From Ruminococcoides sp052118065 (GTDB taxonomy: Bacteria > Bacillota > Clostridia > Oscillospirales > Acutalibacteraceae), in the NCBI GenBank assembly GCA_052118065.1, contig JBQKHY010000005.1, positions 1 through 64,000 on the forward strand: 64,000 bases of DNA, given 5' to 3'. The notes beneath the pieces are model-generated. The model was given only the letters and a program-made list of their open reading frames with translations. It was not told the DNA's origin and did no database searches. Below, piece after piece: positions 33,949 through 43,418 of this stretch. Position numbers and translations under genes: made by a program. Each line of letters starts with the position of its first letter. Within the stretch, counting starts at the first letter, position 1.

Positions 33949-35406
33949 ATGTATTCACCAAGTTTTGATGAGATTGCACAGTATAAAGAATATGATGTTA
34001 TTCCTGTTAGCAGGGAAATTTATGCTGATGTTATCACTCCCATTACATTATTAAGAAAAATAGCAGACAAATACAAAAACTACTATCTACTGGAAAGTAT
34101 CGAAGGTGGAGAAAAGTGGGCAAGATACAGTTTCTTTGGCTTTGACCCAAAAGCAAGACTTTACTGCAAAGACGGTGTTGTTACTATTGAAGGTGAGGGT
34201 GCTAAAGTAGTAGAAACCAAGAAACCTCTAACAGTATTAAGAGAATACCTAAGTCACTACAAAACACCTACAATCAAGGGTAATCCTCCTTTCACAGGTG
34301 GTTTAGTGGGTTACTACGGTTACTCAATGATTGGTTATGCCGAACCAACACTAAATCTAAAGTCAAGTGAGTTCAACGACTTTGATGTTATGCTTTGTGA
34401 CAAAATCATTGCTTATGACCACCTAAAACAGAAAATCACTGTTATTGTAAATATGAAAACCAATGACCTTGAAAATCAGTACAACAAGGCTATTAATGAT
34501 ATAGATGAAATCGTTAAAATGATTAACGACCCAACACCTGTAAGCAAGTTAACTTCTTACAAAGATGTTGAGTTTAAGTCAAACTTTACCGAAGAAGAAT
34601 ATGCCGATACAGTAAACAAAACTAAGGAATATATCTTTGACGGGGATATTTTCCAAGCAGTTATCAGCAGAAGATTTGAAACAAAATATGAGGGTAGCTT
34701 ACTAAATGCTTACAGAGTTCTTAGAGTTACAAACCCTAGCCCATATATGGTATTTATGAAAATCGGTGAAAATGAAATTATTTCAACTTCACCTGAAACA
34801 TTGGTAAGATACCAAAACGGCAGAATGACAACATTCCCTATTGCCGGTTCAAGACCAAGAGGCAAAACAGAAGAAGAGGATATTGCCCTAGAGAAAGATT
34901 TACTACAAGACGAAAAAGAACTTTCAGAACACAATATGCTGGTTGACTTAGGCAGAAATGATATTGGCAAAATCTCAAAGTTCAATTCTGTTACAGTTAC
35001 AGAGTATATGAAGGTTTTAAGATACTCAAAGATTATGCACATTTGCTCAGAAGTACAAAGTGATGCACTTGATACAGTTGATTCATTTGACGCAATTGAG
35101 GCAGTACTACCTGCCGGTACACTTTCAGGCGCGCCAAAGGTTAGAGCCTGTGAGATTATTGAAGAATTAGAGAAATGCCCAAGAGGTGTTTATGGTGGTG
35201 CTATCGGATACATTGACTTTAACGGCAATATGGATACTTGTATAGCAATCAGAATGGCATCAAAGATAAAAGACAAGGTTTATGTTCAGGCCGGTGGCGG
35301 TATTGTAGCAGACAGTATCCCACACAATGAATATATGGAAAGCTACAACAAAGCACTTGCAGTAATGAATGCAATTAAAAATGCCGGGGAGGTTGAAGAA
35401 GTATGA
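33949..35406 (+). CDS. trpE: anthranilate synthase component I
   Basis: 485 residues. LLESIEGGEKWARYSFFGFD at the N-terminus marks the Trp-sensing region with its LLES signature. The chorismate-binding domain follows, with EEYADTVNKTKEYIFDGDIF, FPIAGSRPRG, DEKELSEHNMLVDLGRND and GTLSGAPKVRACEIIEE. It makes anthranilate from chorismate together with TrpG, which supplies ammonia. AAAGGAG precedes the ATG. First gene of the operon; its end overlaps trpG by 4 bases. Confidence 0.97.
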   Translation: MYSPSFDEIAQYKEYDVIPVSREIYADVITPITLLRKIADKYKNYYLLESIEGGEKWARYSFFGFDPKARLYCKDGVVTIEGEGAKVVETKKPLTVLREYLSHYKTPTIKGNPPFTGGLVGYYGYSMIGYAEPTLNLKSSEFNDFDVMLCDKIIAYDHLKQKITVIVNMKTNDLENQYNKAINDIDEIVKMINDPTPVSKLTSYKDVEFKSNFTEEEYADTVNKTKEYIFDGDIFQAVISRRFETKYEGSLLNAYRVLRVTNPSPYMVFMKIGENEIISTSPETLVRYQNGRMTTFPIAGSRPRGKTEEEDIALEKDLLQDEKELSEHNMLVDLGRNDIGKISKFNSVTVTEYMKVLRYSKIMHICSEVQSDALDTVDSFDAIEAVLPAGTLSGAPKVRACEIIEELEKCPRGVYGGAIGYIDFNGNMDTCIAIRMASKIKDKVYVQAGGGIVADSIPHNEYMESYNKALAVMNAIKNAGEVEEV

Positions 35407-35972
35407 TTTTACTAATTGACAACTACGACAGTTTTTCTTACAATCTTGTTCAACTTGCCGGTAGTGTAAATCCGGATATTAAGGTTATCAGAAATGATGC
35501 AATGACTGTAGAAGAAATCGAAAAGCTAAATCCCAGCCACATTATTATTTCTCCCGGTCCCGGTTATCCAAAGGATGCCGGTATCTGTGAAGATGTAATT
35601 AGATACTTTAAAGGAAAGAAACCAATCCTAGGTGTATGCCTTGGTCATCAAGCAATTTGTGAAGTTTTCGGTGCAGAAATCACTCATGCTAAAAAGCTAA
35701 TGCATGGTAAGAAAAGCACACTAAACATTGACCCAACTTGCAAAATATTCAACGATATGGGTGACAAAATGGTAGGTGCAAGATACCATTCACTAATTGC
35801 TAAGAAAGAAACTTTACCACAGGAATTAATTGTTACTTCAACTGACGATATGGGTGAAATAATGGCAGTAAAACACAGAGATTATGAAATCTACGGACTA
35901 CAGTTCCACCCTGAAAGCATATTGACAGTTGGTGGCAAGAAACTTCTTGAAAACTTTTTAGATATAAAGTAA
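35403..35972 (+). CDS. trpG: anthranilate synthase component II, glutamine amidotransferase
   Basis: 189 residues, class I glutamine amidotransferase. IDNYDSFSYNLVQL, ISPGPGYPKDAG, the nucleophile elbow GVCLGHQAICE (Cys at about 79) and YGLQFHPESIL (His and Glu). It releases ammonia for TrpE and could also serve aminodeoxychorismate synthase, as no separate pabA is seen here. ATGA overlap with trpE implies coupled translation. Confidence 0.96.
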   Translation: MILLIDNYDSFSYNLVQLAGSVNPDIKVIRNDAMTVEEIEKLNPSHIIISPGPGYPKDAGICEDVIRYFKGKKPILGVCLGHQAICEVFGAEITHAKKLMHGKKSTLNIDPTCKIFNDMGDKMVGARYHSLIAKKETLPQELIVTSTDDMGEIMAVKHRDYEIYGLQFHPESILTVGGKKLLENFLDIK

Positions 35973-35983
35973 GGATGTAAAAA

Positions 35984-36994
35984 ATGATTAAAGAAGCAAT
36001 TGTAAAACTAAGTAAAAGAGAAAATCTTGATATAGATACAACAAAGCAAGTTATGAACGAAATTATGAGTGGTGAAGCTACTGAGGCACAAATTGGTGCA
36101 TTCTTAACAGCACTTATGATGAAAGGTGAAACTATTGACGAAATCACAGCTTGTGCAACAGTTATGAGAGAAAAGGCTCTACACATTAACCCTAAAGTAA
36201 AGGTTATGGAAATTGTAGGTACAGGTGGTGACGGTACAGGCACATTCAACATTTCCACTACATCAGCATTTGTAATTTCTGCCGGTGGTGTTCCTGTTGC
36301 AAAGCATGGTAACCGTTCAATGAGCAGTAAGTCAGGTGCTGCCGATTGTCTTGAAAACTTAGGTGTAAACCTTAACATTACACCTGAAAGAAGTGAAGAA
36401 ATACTTAACCAATGTGGTATGTGCTTTATGTTTGCACAATGCTACCACAAGTCAATGAAGTATGTTGCTAAGCCAAGAAAAGAAATCGGTATCAGAAACA
36501 TCTTCAATATACTTGGACCTTTAACAAACCCTGCAAGTGCATCAATGCAAGTTATGGGTGTATTTAGTCAAGATTTATGCGAACCATTAGCACAGACACT
36601 TATTAACCTAGGTGTTAAGAAAGGTATGGTTATTTACGGTCTTGATGGTATGGATGAAGCTACTGTTACAACAAAGACTTATTGTTCAGAAATTCGTGAC
36701 GGTAAGGTACATTCTTACTACATTACACCGGAAGAAGTAGGACTAAAGACTTATCCAATGGATGACCTAATCGGTGGTAACGGTAAAGAAAATGCAGAAA
36801 TCACTATGGATATTCTTACAGGCAAAGAACAAGGTGCAAAGAGAGATATTGTACTGCTAAACTCAGGTATTGCATTTTATGTTGCCGGTAAAGCTGACTC
36901 TATTAAGTCCGGTGTTGACTATGCAAAAGAAATTATAGACAGTGGCAAGGCTTTTGCTACTAAGGAAGCATTTGTTGCTTTAACTAATGAATAA
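35984..36994 (+). CDS. trpD: anthranilate phosphoribosyltransferase
   Basis: 336 residues. The PRPP loop is IVGTGGDGTGTFNISTTSAF (about 78-97), and KHGNRSMSSKSGAADCLENL is the family signature. It transfers the phosphoribosyl group of PRPP to anthranilate. It lies 11 bases after trpG and is not fused to it, unlike in enterobacteria. Confidence 0.97.
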   Translation: MIKEAIVKLSKRENLDIDTTKQVMNEIMSGEATEAQIGAFLTALMMKGETIDEITACATVMREKALHINPKVKVMEIVGTGGDGTGTFNISTTSAFVISAGGVPVAKHGNRSMSSKSGAADCLENLGVNLNITPERSEEILNQCGMCFMFAQCYHKSMKYVAKPRKEIGIRNIFNILGPLTNPASASMQVMGVFSQDLCEPLAQTLINLGVKKGMVIYGLDGMDEATVTTKTYCSEIRDGKVHSYYITPEEVGLKTYPMDDLIGGNGKENAEITMDILTGKEQGAKRDIVLLNSGIAFYVAGKADSIKSGVDYAKEIIDSGKAFATKEAFVALTNE

Positions 36995-37005
36995 GTGAGA
37001 TAGAT

Positions 37006-37800
37006 ATGACAATACTTAACGAAATTGCAGAATATACAAAGCAAAGATATATTGAGCAAGAAAAGGTTGTACCTTTTGAAGAAATCAAAAGTAAGGCTGA
37101 AAGAATGGACAGTAACACAGGCTTACCATTTGAAAAGGCTTTGGCAAAGGAAGGACTTTCCTACATATGTGAAGTAAAGAAAGCAAGTCCCAGCAAAGGA
37201 ATTATTGCAGAGGACTTCCCTTATAAAGAGATTGCTAAAGACTATGAAAAGGCCGGTGCATCAGCAATTTCTTGCTTAACCGAACCAAAATATTTTAAAG
37301 GTAAAAATCAGTATTTAGAAGAAATCAGCAAGGAAGTTTCTATTCCTATTTTAAGAAAAGATTTTACAGTATGTTCTTATCAGATTTATGAGGCAAAGGT
37401 AATCGGTGCATCTGCTATACTATTAATATGTGCAATTCTTACCGAAGAAGAAATTAAGGAATATTTAGATATTGCAACTTCTCTTGGACTGTCAGCTTTG
37501 GTTGAAGCCCATACAGAAGAAGAAGTAAAAATGGCACTAAACTGTGGTGCAAAAATTATCGGTGTTAATAACCGTAACCTGAAGGACTTTACAGTTGATA
37601 TTAACAACTGTATTAACCTAAGAAAACTTGTTCCGGAAAATATTTTATTTGTGGGAGAAAGTGGTATCAAAACAAGCACAGACATTGCTAACCTAAAGAA
37701 AGCTAATGTAAATGCTGTTTTAATCGGTGAAACACTTATGAGAAGTGAAGATAAGTCAAAGGCTCTTACTGAGCTTAACGGTGAACCATTATATAAATAA
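37006..37800 (+). CDS. trpC: indole-3-glycerol phosphate synthase
   Basis: 264 residues, one TIM barrel. YICEVKKASPSKGIIAEDFP, ISCLTEPKYFKG, PILRKDFTVCSYQIYEAKVI, IIGVNNRNLKDFTVD and LFVGESGIKTS are the catalytic loops. The length leaves no room for a fused phosphoribosylanthranilate isomerase, and no trpF follows. It starts 11 bases after trpD. Confidence 0.96.
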   Translation: MTILNEIAEYTKQRYIEQEKVVPFEEIKSKAERMDSNTGLPFEKALAKEGLSYICEVKKASPSKGIIAEDFPYKEIAKDYEKAGASAISCLTEPKYFKGKNQYLEEISKEVSIPILRKDFTVCSYQIYEAKVIGASAILLICAILTEEEIKEYLDIATSLGLSALVEAHTEEEVKMALNCGAKIIGVNNRNLKDFTVDINNCINLRKLVPENILFVGESGIKTSTDIANLKKANVNAVLIGETLMRSEDKSKALTELNGEPLYK

Positions 37801-37814
37801 GAAGGAGAATTAAT

Positions 37815-38999
37815 ATGTCAAACGGAAGATTTGGCAGACATGGTGGTCAGTTTATTCCTGAAACACTAATGAATGCCATTATGGAATTAGAGGATGCTTA
37901 TAATAAATACAAAAGTGATAAAGACTTTAACGATGAACTAAACGAACTGCTTAGAGAATATGTAGGTAGACCATCACTTCTTTATTATGCAGAAAAGATG
38001 ACTAAGGACCTTGGTGGTGCTAAAATCTACTTAAAGAGAGAGGACCTTAACCACACAGGTAGCCACAAGCTAAACAATGCTTTGGCACAGGTGCTACTTG
38101 CTAAGAAAATGGGCAAAACAAGAGTAATTGCCGAAACAGGTGCAGGTCAGCATGGTGTTGCTACTGCTACTGCAGCAGCACTTATGGGTATGGAATGTGA
38201 AATCTTTATGGGCAAAGAGGACACAGACCGTCAGGCACTAAATGTATTTAGAATGGAACTTCTTGGTGCAAAGGTTCACGCAGTAACAAGTGGCACAATG
38301 ACACTAAAGGATGCAGTTAATGAAACCTTTAGAGAATGGACTAACAGAATTGACGATACTCACTATGTATTAGGTTCAGTTATGGGACCTCACCCATTCC
38401 CAACTATCGTAAGAGATTTCCAGAGTGTTATCGGTAAAGAAATTAAAAGTCAGATTATGGAAAAAGAAGGCAGACTTCCTGATGTAGTTATGGCTTGTGT
38501 TGGTGGTGGCAGTAATGCTATCGGTGCATTCCACGAATTTATCCCTGATGAAGAAGTAAGACTTATTGGTTGTGAGGCTGCCGGTAAGGGTATTGACACA
38601 GACAAAACTGCTGCTACAATTTCAACAGGCAGAGACGGTATTTTCCATGGTATGCACAGTTATTTCTGTCAGAATGAATACGGTCAAATTGCACCGGTAT
38701 ATTCAATTTCTGCCGGTCTTGACTATCCGGGTGTTGGTCCTGAACACGCATATCTACATGATATTGGCAGAGCAGAATATGTTGCTATTACAGATGATGA
38801 AGCAGTAAATGCTTTTGAATATTTATCAAGAACCGAGGGTATTATCCCGGCTATTGAATCCTCTCACGCAGTTGCTTATGCAATGAAACTTGCTCCAACT
38901 ATGGGCAAAGACAAAATCATTGTTGTAAACCTATCAGGTAGAGGAGATAAGGATGTTGCAGCAATCGCAAGATACAGAGGAGTTGATATTTATGAGTAA
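37815..38999 (+). CDS. trpB: tryptophan synthase beta chain
   Basis: 394 residues, TrpB1 type. RFGRHGGQFIPETLMNAIME at the N-terminus, LNHTGSHKLNNALAQ with the PLP lysine at about residue 83, ETGAGQHGVATATAAAL, and GGGSNAIGAFHEF for the phosphate. It joins indole and serine. GAAGGAG precedes the ATG. The trpA start lies inside its last codons. Confidence 0.98.
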   Translation: MSNGRFGRHGGQFIPETLMNAIMELEDAYNKYKSDKDFNDELNELLREYVGRPSLLYYAEKMTKDLGGAKIYLKREDLNHTGSHKLNNALAQVLLAKKMGKTRVIAETGAGQHGVATATAAALMGMECEIFMGKEDTDRQALNVFRMELLGAKVHAVTSGTMTLKDAVNETFREWTNRIDDTHYVLGSVMGPHPFPTIVRDFQSVIGKEIKSQIMEKEGRLPDVVMACVGGGSNAIGAFHEFIPDEEVRLIGCEAAGKGIDTDKTAATISTGRDGIFHGMHSYFCQNEYGQIAPVYSISAGLDYPGVGPEHAYLHDIGRAEYVAITDDEAVNAFEYLSRTEGIIPAIESSHAVAYAMKLAPTMGKDKIIVVNLSGRGDKDVAAIARYRGVDIYE

Positions 39000-39765
39000 G
39001 ATTACAGACGCATTTAAGAACGGCAAGGCATTTATTCCTTTCGTAACTGCCGGTGATCCTTGCCTTGAGGTTACAGAACAACTACTTATTGAAATGGACA
39101 AGAACGGTGCTGATATTATTGAAATCGGTATTCCTTTTTCCGATCCTGTAGCTGAGGGTGTTGTTATTCAGGAGGCTGACATTAGAGCATTAGCATCAGG
39201 TACAACAACAGACAAAATCTTTCAGATGGTAGCAAAGGTTAGAAATAAACTTTCTTGTGCAGTTGCACTTATGACATACGCAAATGTTGTTTATGCATAT
39301 GATACAGACAAGTTCCTTGCTAACTGTAAGCAAGTAGGTGTTGATGCACTTATTATTCCTGATGTTCCATATGAAGAAAAGGATGTTATAAAGCCATTTT
39401 GTGAAAAGTACGGTGTTGAATATATTTCATTCGTTGCACCAACAAGTCATGACAGAATCAAGATGATTGCTAAGGATGCATCAGGCTTTATGTACTGTGT
39501 ATCTTCACTAGGTGTTACAGGTGTAAGACAGAATATTACAACAAATATCGGTGAAATGATTGACCTTGTAAAGTCAGTTAAGGATATTCCTTGTGCAGTT
39601 GGTTTTGGTATTTCAACTCCTGAGCAAGCAAAGGAAATGGCAAAAAATGCTGACGGTGTAATTGTTGGTTCTGCTATTGTAAGAATTTGTGCAAAGTATG
39701 GCAAGGACTGTATTCCTTATGTTGCAGAATATGTTAGGTCTATGAAGGATGCAATTTCACAGTAA
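38992..39765 (+). CDS. trpA: tryptophan synthase alpha chain
   Basis: 257 residues from the ATG at 38992, with GAGGAG ahead; an upstream in-frame ATG at 38953 lies inside trpB. FIPFVTAGDPCLEVTEQLLI, IIEIGIPFSDPVAEGVVIQE (catalytic Glu and Asp) and VGFGISTPEQAKEM. It cleaves indole-3-glycerol phosphate and channels indole to TrpB. Eight-base overlap with trpB. Last gene of the operon. Confidence 0.97.
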   Translation: MSKITDAFKNGKAFIPFVTAGDPCLEVTEQLLIEMDKNGADIIEIGIPFSDPVAEGVVIQEADIRALASGTTTDKIFQMVAKVRNKLSCAVALMTYANVVYAYDTDKFLANCKQVGVDALIIPDVPYEEKDVIKPFCEKYGVEYISFVAPTSHDRIKMIAKDASGFMYCVSSLGVTGVRQNITTNIGEMIDLVKSVKDIPCAVGFGISTPEQAKEMAKNADGVIVGSAIVRICAKYGKDCIPYVAEYVRSMKDAISQ

Positions 39766-39787
39766 ACAAAATTTAATAATTACATAC

Positions 39788-39816
39788 AAAAAGACCTTTT
39801 AAGTAAGGTCTTTTTT
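39788..39816 (+). terminator. trp operon terminator
   Basis: An 11-bp stem AAAAAGACCTT/AAGGTCTTTTT with loop TTAAGT. Confidence 0.9.
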
Positions 39817-39831
39817 CTATTTCTAACTATA

Positions 39832-39860
39832 TTTACAGTGTAGTTTAAATGTGCTAAAAT
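39832..39860 (+). promoter_or_regulatory. promoter of the Cof-type HAD gene
   Basis: TTTACA (39832-39837), 17 bp, TAAAAT (39855-39860) with an extended TG element. Confidence 0.7.
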
Positions 39861-39876
39861 CGTTTTGGTGATAATT

Positions 39877-40680
39877 ATGAAATATGATTTAATAGCACTT
39901 GATATGGATGGTACTTTGTTAAATGACGACAAGATAATTCCAAAAGAAAATGTTGATGCAATTATAGAAATGCAGGAACAAGGCAAAACAGTTGCTATTT
40001 GTACCGGCAGACCTGCAAGTGGTGCTTTACCATTTGTTAAGGATTTACACCTAGAAAAGTACGGTGGATATGTACTTTCCTACAACGGTGGCAGAATTTA
40101 TGATGTAAAGAATGACAAGGTTCTTTACAACAAGGCTTTTCCTAAGGAATATGTAAAAAAAGTCTTTGACTTAGTAAAGGGTACAACAATTACAGTTTCT
40201 TCCCCACTTGACCACAAAATCATTGCGGGCCATGCACTAAACGATTGGTCAGAAACAGAAGCTAATGTTGTTCACCTACCATTTGAATATCATGAGGACT
40301 TTTTAACACTTGATACGGAAATTAACAAGCTACTGCTTGTTGATGACCCAAAGGTTATCGGTGCAAACTATGACAACATTCACGATACACTTGAGCCTGA
40401 ACTTCATGTATTCCTAAGTGAACCATTCTTCCTTGAAATTACACCACAAAATGTAAATAAAGGTGAGGGACTTCACAACCTTGCAAAAATCACCGGTGTT
40501 CCTATTGAAAAGATGATTGCAATGGGTGACAGCTTTAATGATATTGAAATGCTAAGAGAAGCAGGTCTTGGTGTTGCTATGAAAAACAGCAAAGAGGGTG
40601 TTTCAGACTATGCAAATCTTGTAACAGTTAGTAATAATGACTGTGGTGTTGCCAAAATCATCAATGAATATATCCTTTAG
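39877..40680 (+). CDS. Cof-type HAD phosphatase
   Basis: 267 residues from the ATG at 39877, behind GGTGAT. HAD motif I is IALDMDGTLLNDD, motif II ICTGRP and motif III/IV MIAMGDSFNDIEMLREAG. A C2b cap lies between. This is the YidA/Cof branch that removes phosphate from sugars or flavin/pyridoxal phosphates. The exact substrate is unknown. Confidence 0.88.
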   Translation: MKYDLIALDMDGTLLNDDKIIPKENVDAIIEMQEQGKTVAICTGRPASGALPFVKDLHLEKYGGYVLSYNGGRIYDVKNDKVLYNKAFPKEYVKKVFDLVKGTTITVSSPLDHKIIAGHALNDWSETEANVVHLPFEYHEDFLTLDTEINKLLLVDDPKVIGANYDNIHDTLEPELHVFLSEPFFLEITPQNVNKGEGLHNLAKITGVPIEKMIAMGDSFNDIEMLREAGLGVAMKNSKEGVSDYANLVTVSNNDCGVAKIINEYIL

Positions 40681-40754
40681 AAATACTTTATTCATAATCA
40701 ATTCACATATTATGAATAATAGACAAATTTAATAGTAAATTATTGGATACCTAG

Positions 40755-40795
40755 CTATGGTTATAATTCTTTTATAGAAATATAATCATAGTTTT
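40755..40795. other. inverted repeat between the HAD and amylase genes
   Basis: CTATGGTTATA (40755-40765) pairs with TATAATCATAG (40781-40791), one G-T pair, followed by TTTTTCTG. It could be a weak AT-rich terminator for the HAD gene or an operator for the amylase. The sequence alone does not decide. Confidence 0.45.
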
Positions 40796-40842
40796 TCTGT
40801 TTATAATTAGAATAACGAAATATAAAAAAGGAGATAACGCCA

Positions 40843-43077
40843 ATGAAAAAATTAGTCGCAATCTTAATAGTTCTAACTTTGGCTATGTCAGCACTTGTAG
40901 TTTCTGCATCTGCTGCTCAGACAGATAAGGACTCAACCGGTGCAACAGGTATTACTGTTCACTACTACACAGAAAAAGGAACTCCAAGCGTTTACTACTG
41001 GAATGCACTTCCAAACAATATTTCTACAGAGTATCCCGGTGTAAAAATGACAAGTGAGGGTAATAACTACTACAGATACACATTCTCAAGTGTTTCTAAG
41101 ATTAACCTACAGTTCATCGAAAGTGACGGTACTCAGGGTAAAGAACTTACAAGAAACACAAACAGTGGTACTAACGAATTTTGGTACAAAGGTAACCGTT
41201 GGTACAACAAACAACCATCAGATACAGATTATGAAAGAACAGACCTTAGAGAAGACTCTATCTACTTCGTAATTACAACAAGATTTTACGATGGCGACGA
41301 GAGCAACAATGTTCACTGTTGGGATGACAGTCAGGCTAACAACCCAGACACAGACCCAGCATGGAGAGGTGACTTTAAAGGTCTTATCCAAAAGCTTGAC
41401 TACATCAAGGCTCTTGGTTTCTCAGCAATTTGGATTACACCTGTTGTAGAAAATGCATCAGGCTATGACTACCATGGCTACCATGCATTTGACTTTACAA
41501 AGGTTGACCCTAGATATGAAAGTGATGATACTTCATATCAGGACCTAATTGATGCCGCTCACGAAAAAGGTTTAAAGATTATTCAGGACGTTGTATTTAA
41601 CCACTCAGGTAACTTTGGTGAAGCTACTTTAGCTCCAATGTTTACTAAGGATTACAGCAAACTTGATACTGCTGATTGTATGCAACCAATTGACGGTTCT
41701 ACATTCCAAAGCAAGTATCCTAACTATGATGACCTATTACCTGCTGATCAATATCAGGCAAGACTAGCTATTATGAAAGAAGATAGCAATGATACAAATC
41801 ATTACTACCACCACGATAAATCATTAAGCTATGGTTCATACACAGAACAGACTGGTCAAATGGCTGGTGACTGTGTTGATATTAATACAGAAAATCCAAC
41901 AGTTGCAAAGTATATTACTGATGCATATTCTAAGTACCTAGACATGGGTGTTGACGCATTCAGAATGGATACAGAAAAGCACATTAACCGTTGGACTCTA
42001 AACAATGCTTACTTCCCAGTATTTAATCAGTACAAGAACTTCCACCTATTTGGTGAAGTTTGTGCTAGATACCATGGTGCATATAACGAAGGTGGTTCTT
42101 CAGACTCATGTTTCTTCTACACATGGAAAGAAACAGACAGTGCTTGGCAGAACAACTGGAGCAACACAGATTGGCAATCTAACTACAATAACTCTGTAAA
42201 GCATTATCAGGCTTACCAAAACAGAAGTTTCAACCAAACAAGTACAAATGCTAACCTAAACGGTGTTTCATATCACACACCGGACTACAGCAAGGCAAAC
42301 GGCACAAGTACAATCGACTTCCCTATGCACTGGGCATTTAAGGATGCAAGTTCAGCATTCGGTGCTGCTAAGAGCGAAGACTCACTATACAATGATGCAA
42401 CATGGGCAGTTACATATGTTGACTCTCACGACTACGGTCCTGACGGTCAGGAAAAGACTCGTTACCAAGGTGGTGCTTCTGCTTGGGCAGAAAATATGGA
42501 CTTAATGTTCACATTCCGTGGTATCCCATGTATCTACTATGGTTCAGAAATTGAATTCAAGAAAGATGTTCCAATTGATGTTGGTCCTAACGCTCCACTA
42601 GACAAGACAGGTCGTGCTTACTTTGGTGACCACCTAGAAGGTTCAGTTACAGCAAGCGACTACGGTAAATATACAGCTTCCGGTACAGTAGCTTCTACAT
42701 TAGATGCTCCTCTTTCAAAGCACCTAGAAAAGCTAAATCAGATTAGAAGAGCAGTTCCTGCCCTACAAAAAGGTCAGTACACAACTGATAGAAATTATGT
42801 AAGTGGCAATATGGCTTACATCAGAAGATATACAAATTCTAGCGAAGGCGTTGATTCACTTGCTTGTGTAACAATCAGTGGCAACGCAACATTTAAGGGT
42901 CTACCAAACGGCACATATATTGATGCTGTTACAGGTGACAAGAAAGTTGTTACAGGTGGTACACTTTCAACAAGTGGTGTAAGTGGCAAGGGTAACATGA
43001 GAGTTTATGTACTACAGAACTCAGGCAGTGAAGTTAACGGTGCAATTGGCGACACAGGTTTAACTTACTTAAAATAA
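40843..43077 (+). CDS. secreted alpha-amylase, GH13, with N-terminal starch-binding module
   Basis: 744 residues. The signal peptide ends near SASA-AQ (about 24). A CBM26-like module at about 35-125 (VHYYTEKGTPSVYYWNALPN) precedes the GH13 barrel from about residue 140. Conserved regions: DVVFNHSG, GVDAFRMDTEKH (nucleophile Asp about 376), FHLFGEV (acid Glu about 405) and YVDSHD (Asp about 530). A C-terminal beta domain ends without a dockerin, sortase signal or further carbohydrate module. It hydrolyses starch outside the cell. GGAG precedes the ATG, and it has its own terminator. Confidence 0.92.
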   Translation: MKKLVAILIVLTLAMSALVVSASAAQTDKDSTGATGITVHYYTEKGTPSVYYWNALPNNISTEYPGVKMTSEGNNYYRYTFSSVSKINLQFIESDGTQGKELTRNTNSGTNEFWYKGNRWYNKQPSDTDYERTDLREDSIYFVITTRFYDGDESNNVHCWDDSQANNPDTDPAWRGDFKGLIQKLDYIKALGFSAIWITPVVENASGYDYHGYHAFDFTKVDPRYESDDTSYQDLIDAAHEKGLKIIQDVVFNHSGNFGEATLAPMFTKDYSKLDTADCMQPIDGSTFQSKYPNYDDLLPADQYQARLAIMKEDSNDTNHYYHHDKSLSYGSYTEQTGQMAGDCVDINTENPTVAKYITDAYSKYLDMGVDAFRMDTEKHINRWTLNNAYFPVFNQYKNFHLFGEVCARYHGAYNEGGSSDSCFFYTWKETDSAWQNNWSNTDWQSNYNNSVKHYQAYQNRSFNQTSTNANLNGVSYHTPDYSKANGTSTIDFPMHWAFKDASSAFGAAKSEDSLYNDATWAVTYVDSHDYGPDGQEKTRYQGGASAWAENMDLMFTFRGIPCIYYGSEIEFKKDVPIDVGPNAPLDKTGRAYFGDHLEGSVTASDYGKYTASGTVASTLDAPLSKHLEKLNQIRRAVPALQKGQYTTDRNYVSGNMAYIRRYTNSSEGVDSLACVTISGNATFKGLPNGTYIDAVTGDKKVVTGGTLSTSGVSGKGNMRVYVLQNSGSEVNGAIGDTGLTYLK

Positions 43078-43105
43078 TTTTACAACTACAATCTCCTAAG
43101 TTTTG

Positions 43106-43136
43106 AAAAAGTCTTCCCAAACGGGAAGGCTTTTTC
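43106..43136 (+). terminator. amylase terminator
   Basis: A 13-bp stem AAAAAGTCTTCCC/GGGAAGGCTTTTT (one G-U), loop AAAC, T tail. Confidence 0.9.
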
Positions 43137-43351
43137 TATTTTATATAGAATTTATAATTATTTTATTTACATAAAAATGATATAATTTTTTGTGAAATAT
43201 ATCCAATCTAACAAAGTATAATATTGTTTCACTTAGCTAATACTCTAAACTTTAAAATTAATGTAACTTTTAGTCCCTCTAAATCGTGTTATATATGGGG
43301 ATGGAATGATTTTTTCATTTCCCAACAATGCACCTATTAATTTCAGTACAG
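43137..43351. other. spacer before the GT-C genes
   Basis: About 215 AT-rich bases. An imperfect GGGATGGAATGA/TCATTTCCC hairpin lies near 43300-43325. I recognise no gene or RNA. Confidence 0.5.
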
Positions 43352-43380
43352 TTGATTTTTTCCTTAAAAAGGTGTATATT
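43352..43380 (+). promoter_or_regulatory. promoter of the GT-C operon
   Basis: TTGATT (43352-43357), 17 bp, TATATT (43375-43380). Confidence 0.6.
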
Positions 43381-43418
43381 AATGTTGTTTTTTGACAAAA
43401 AAGATAGGAAGTTATAAA

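Noticed and set aside
35833..36378. 181-residue open frame on the minus strand across trpG/trpD
   Set aside because: Antisense shadow of two certain trp genes, without promoter or ribosome binding site.
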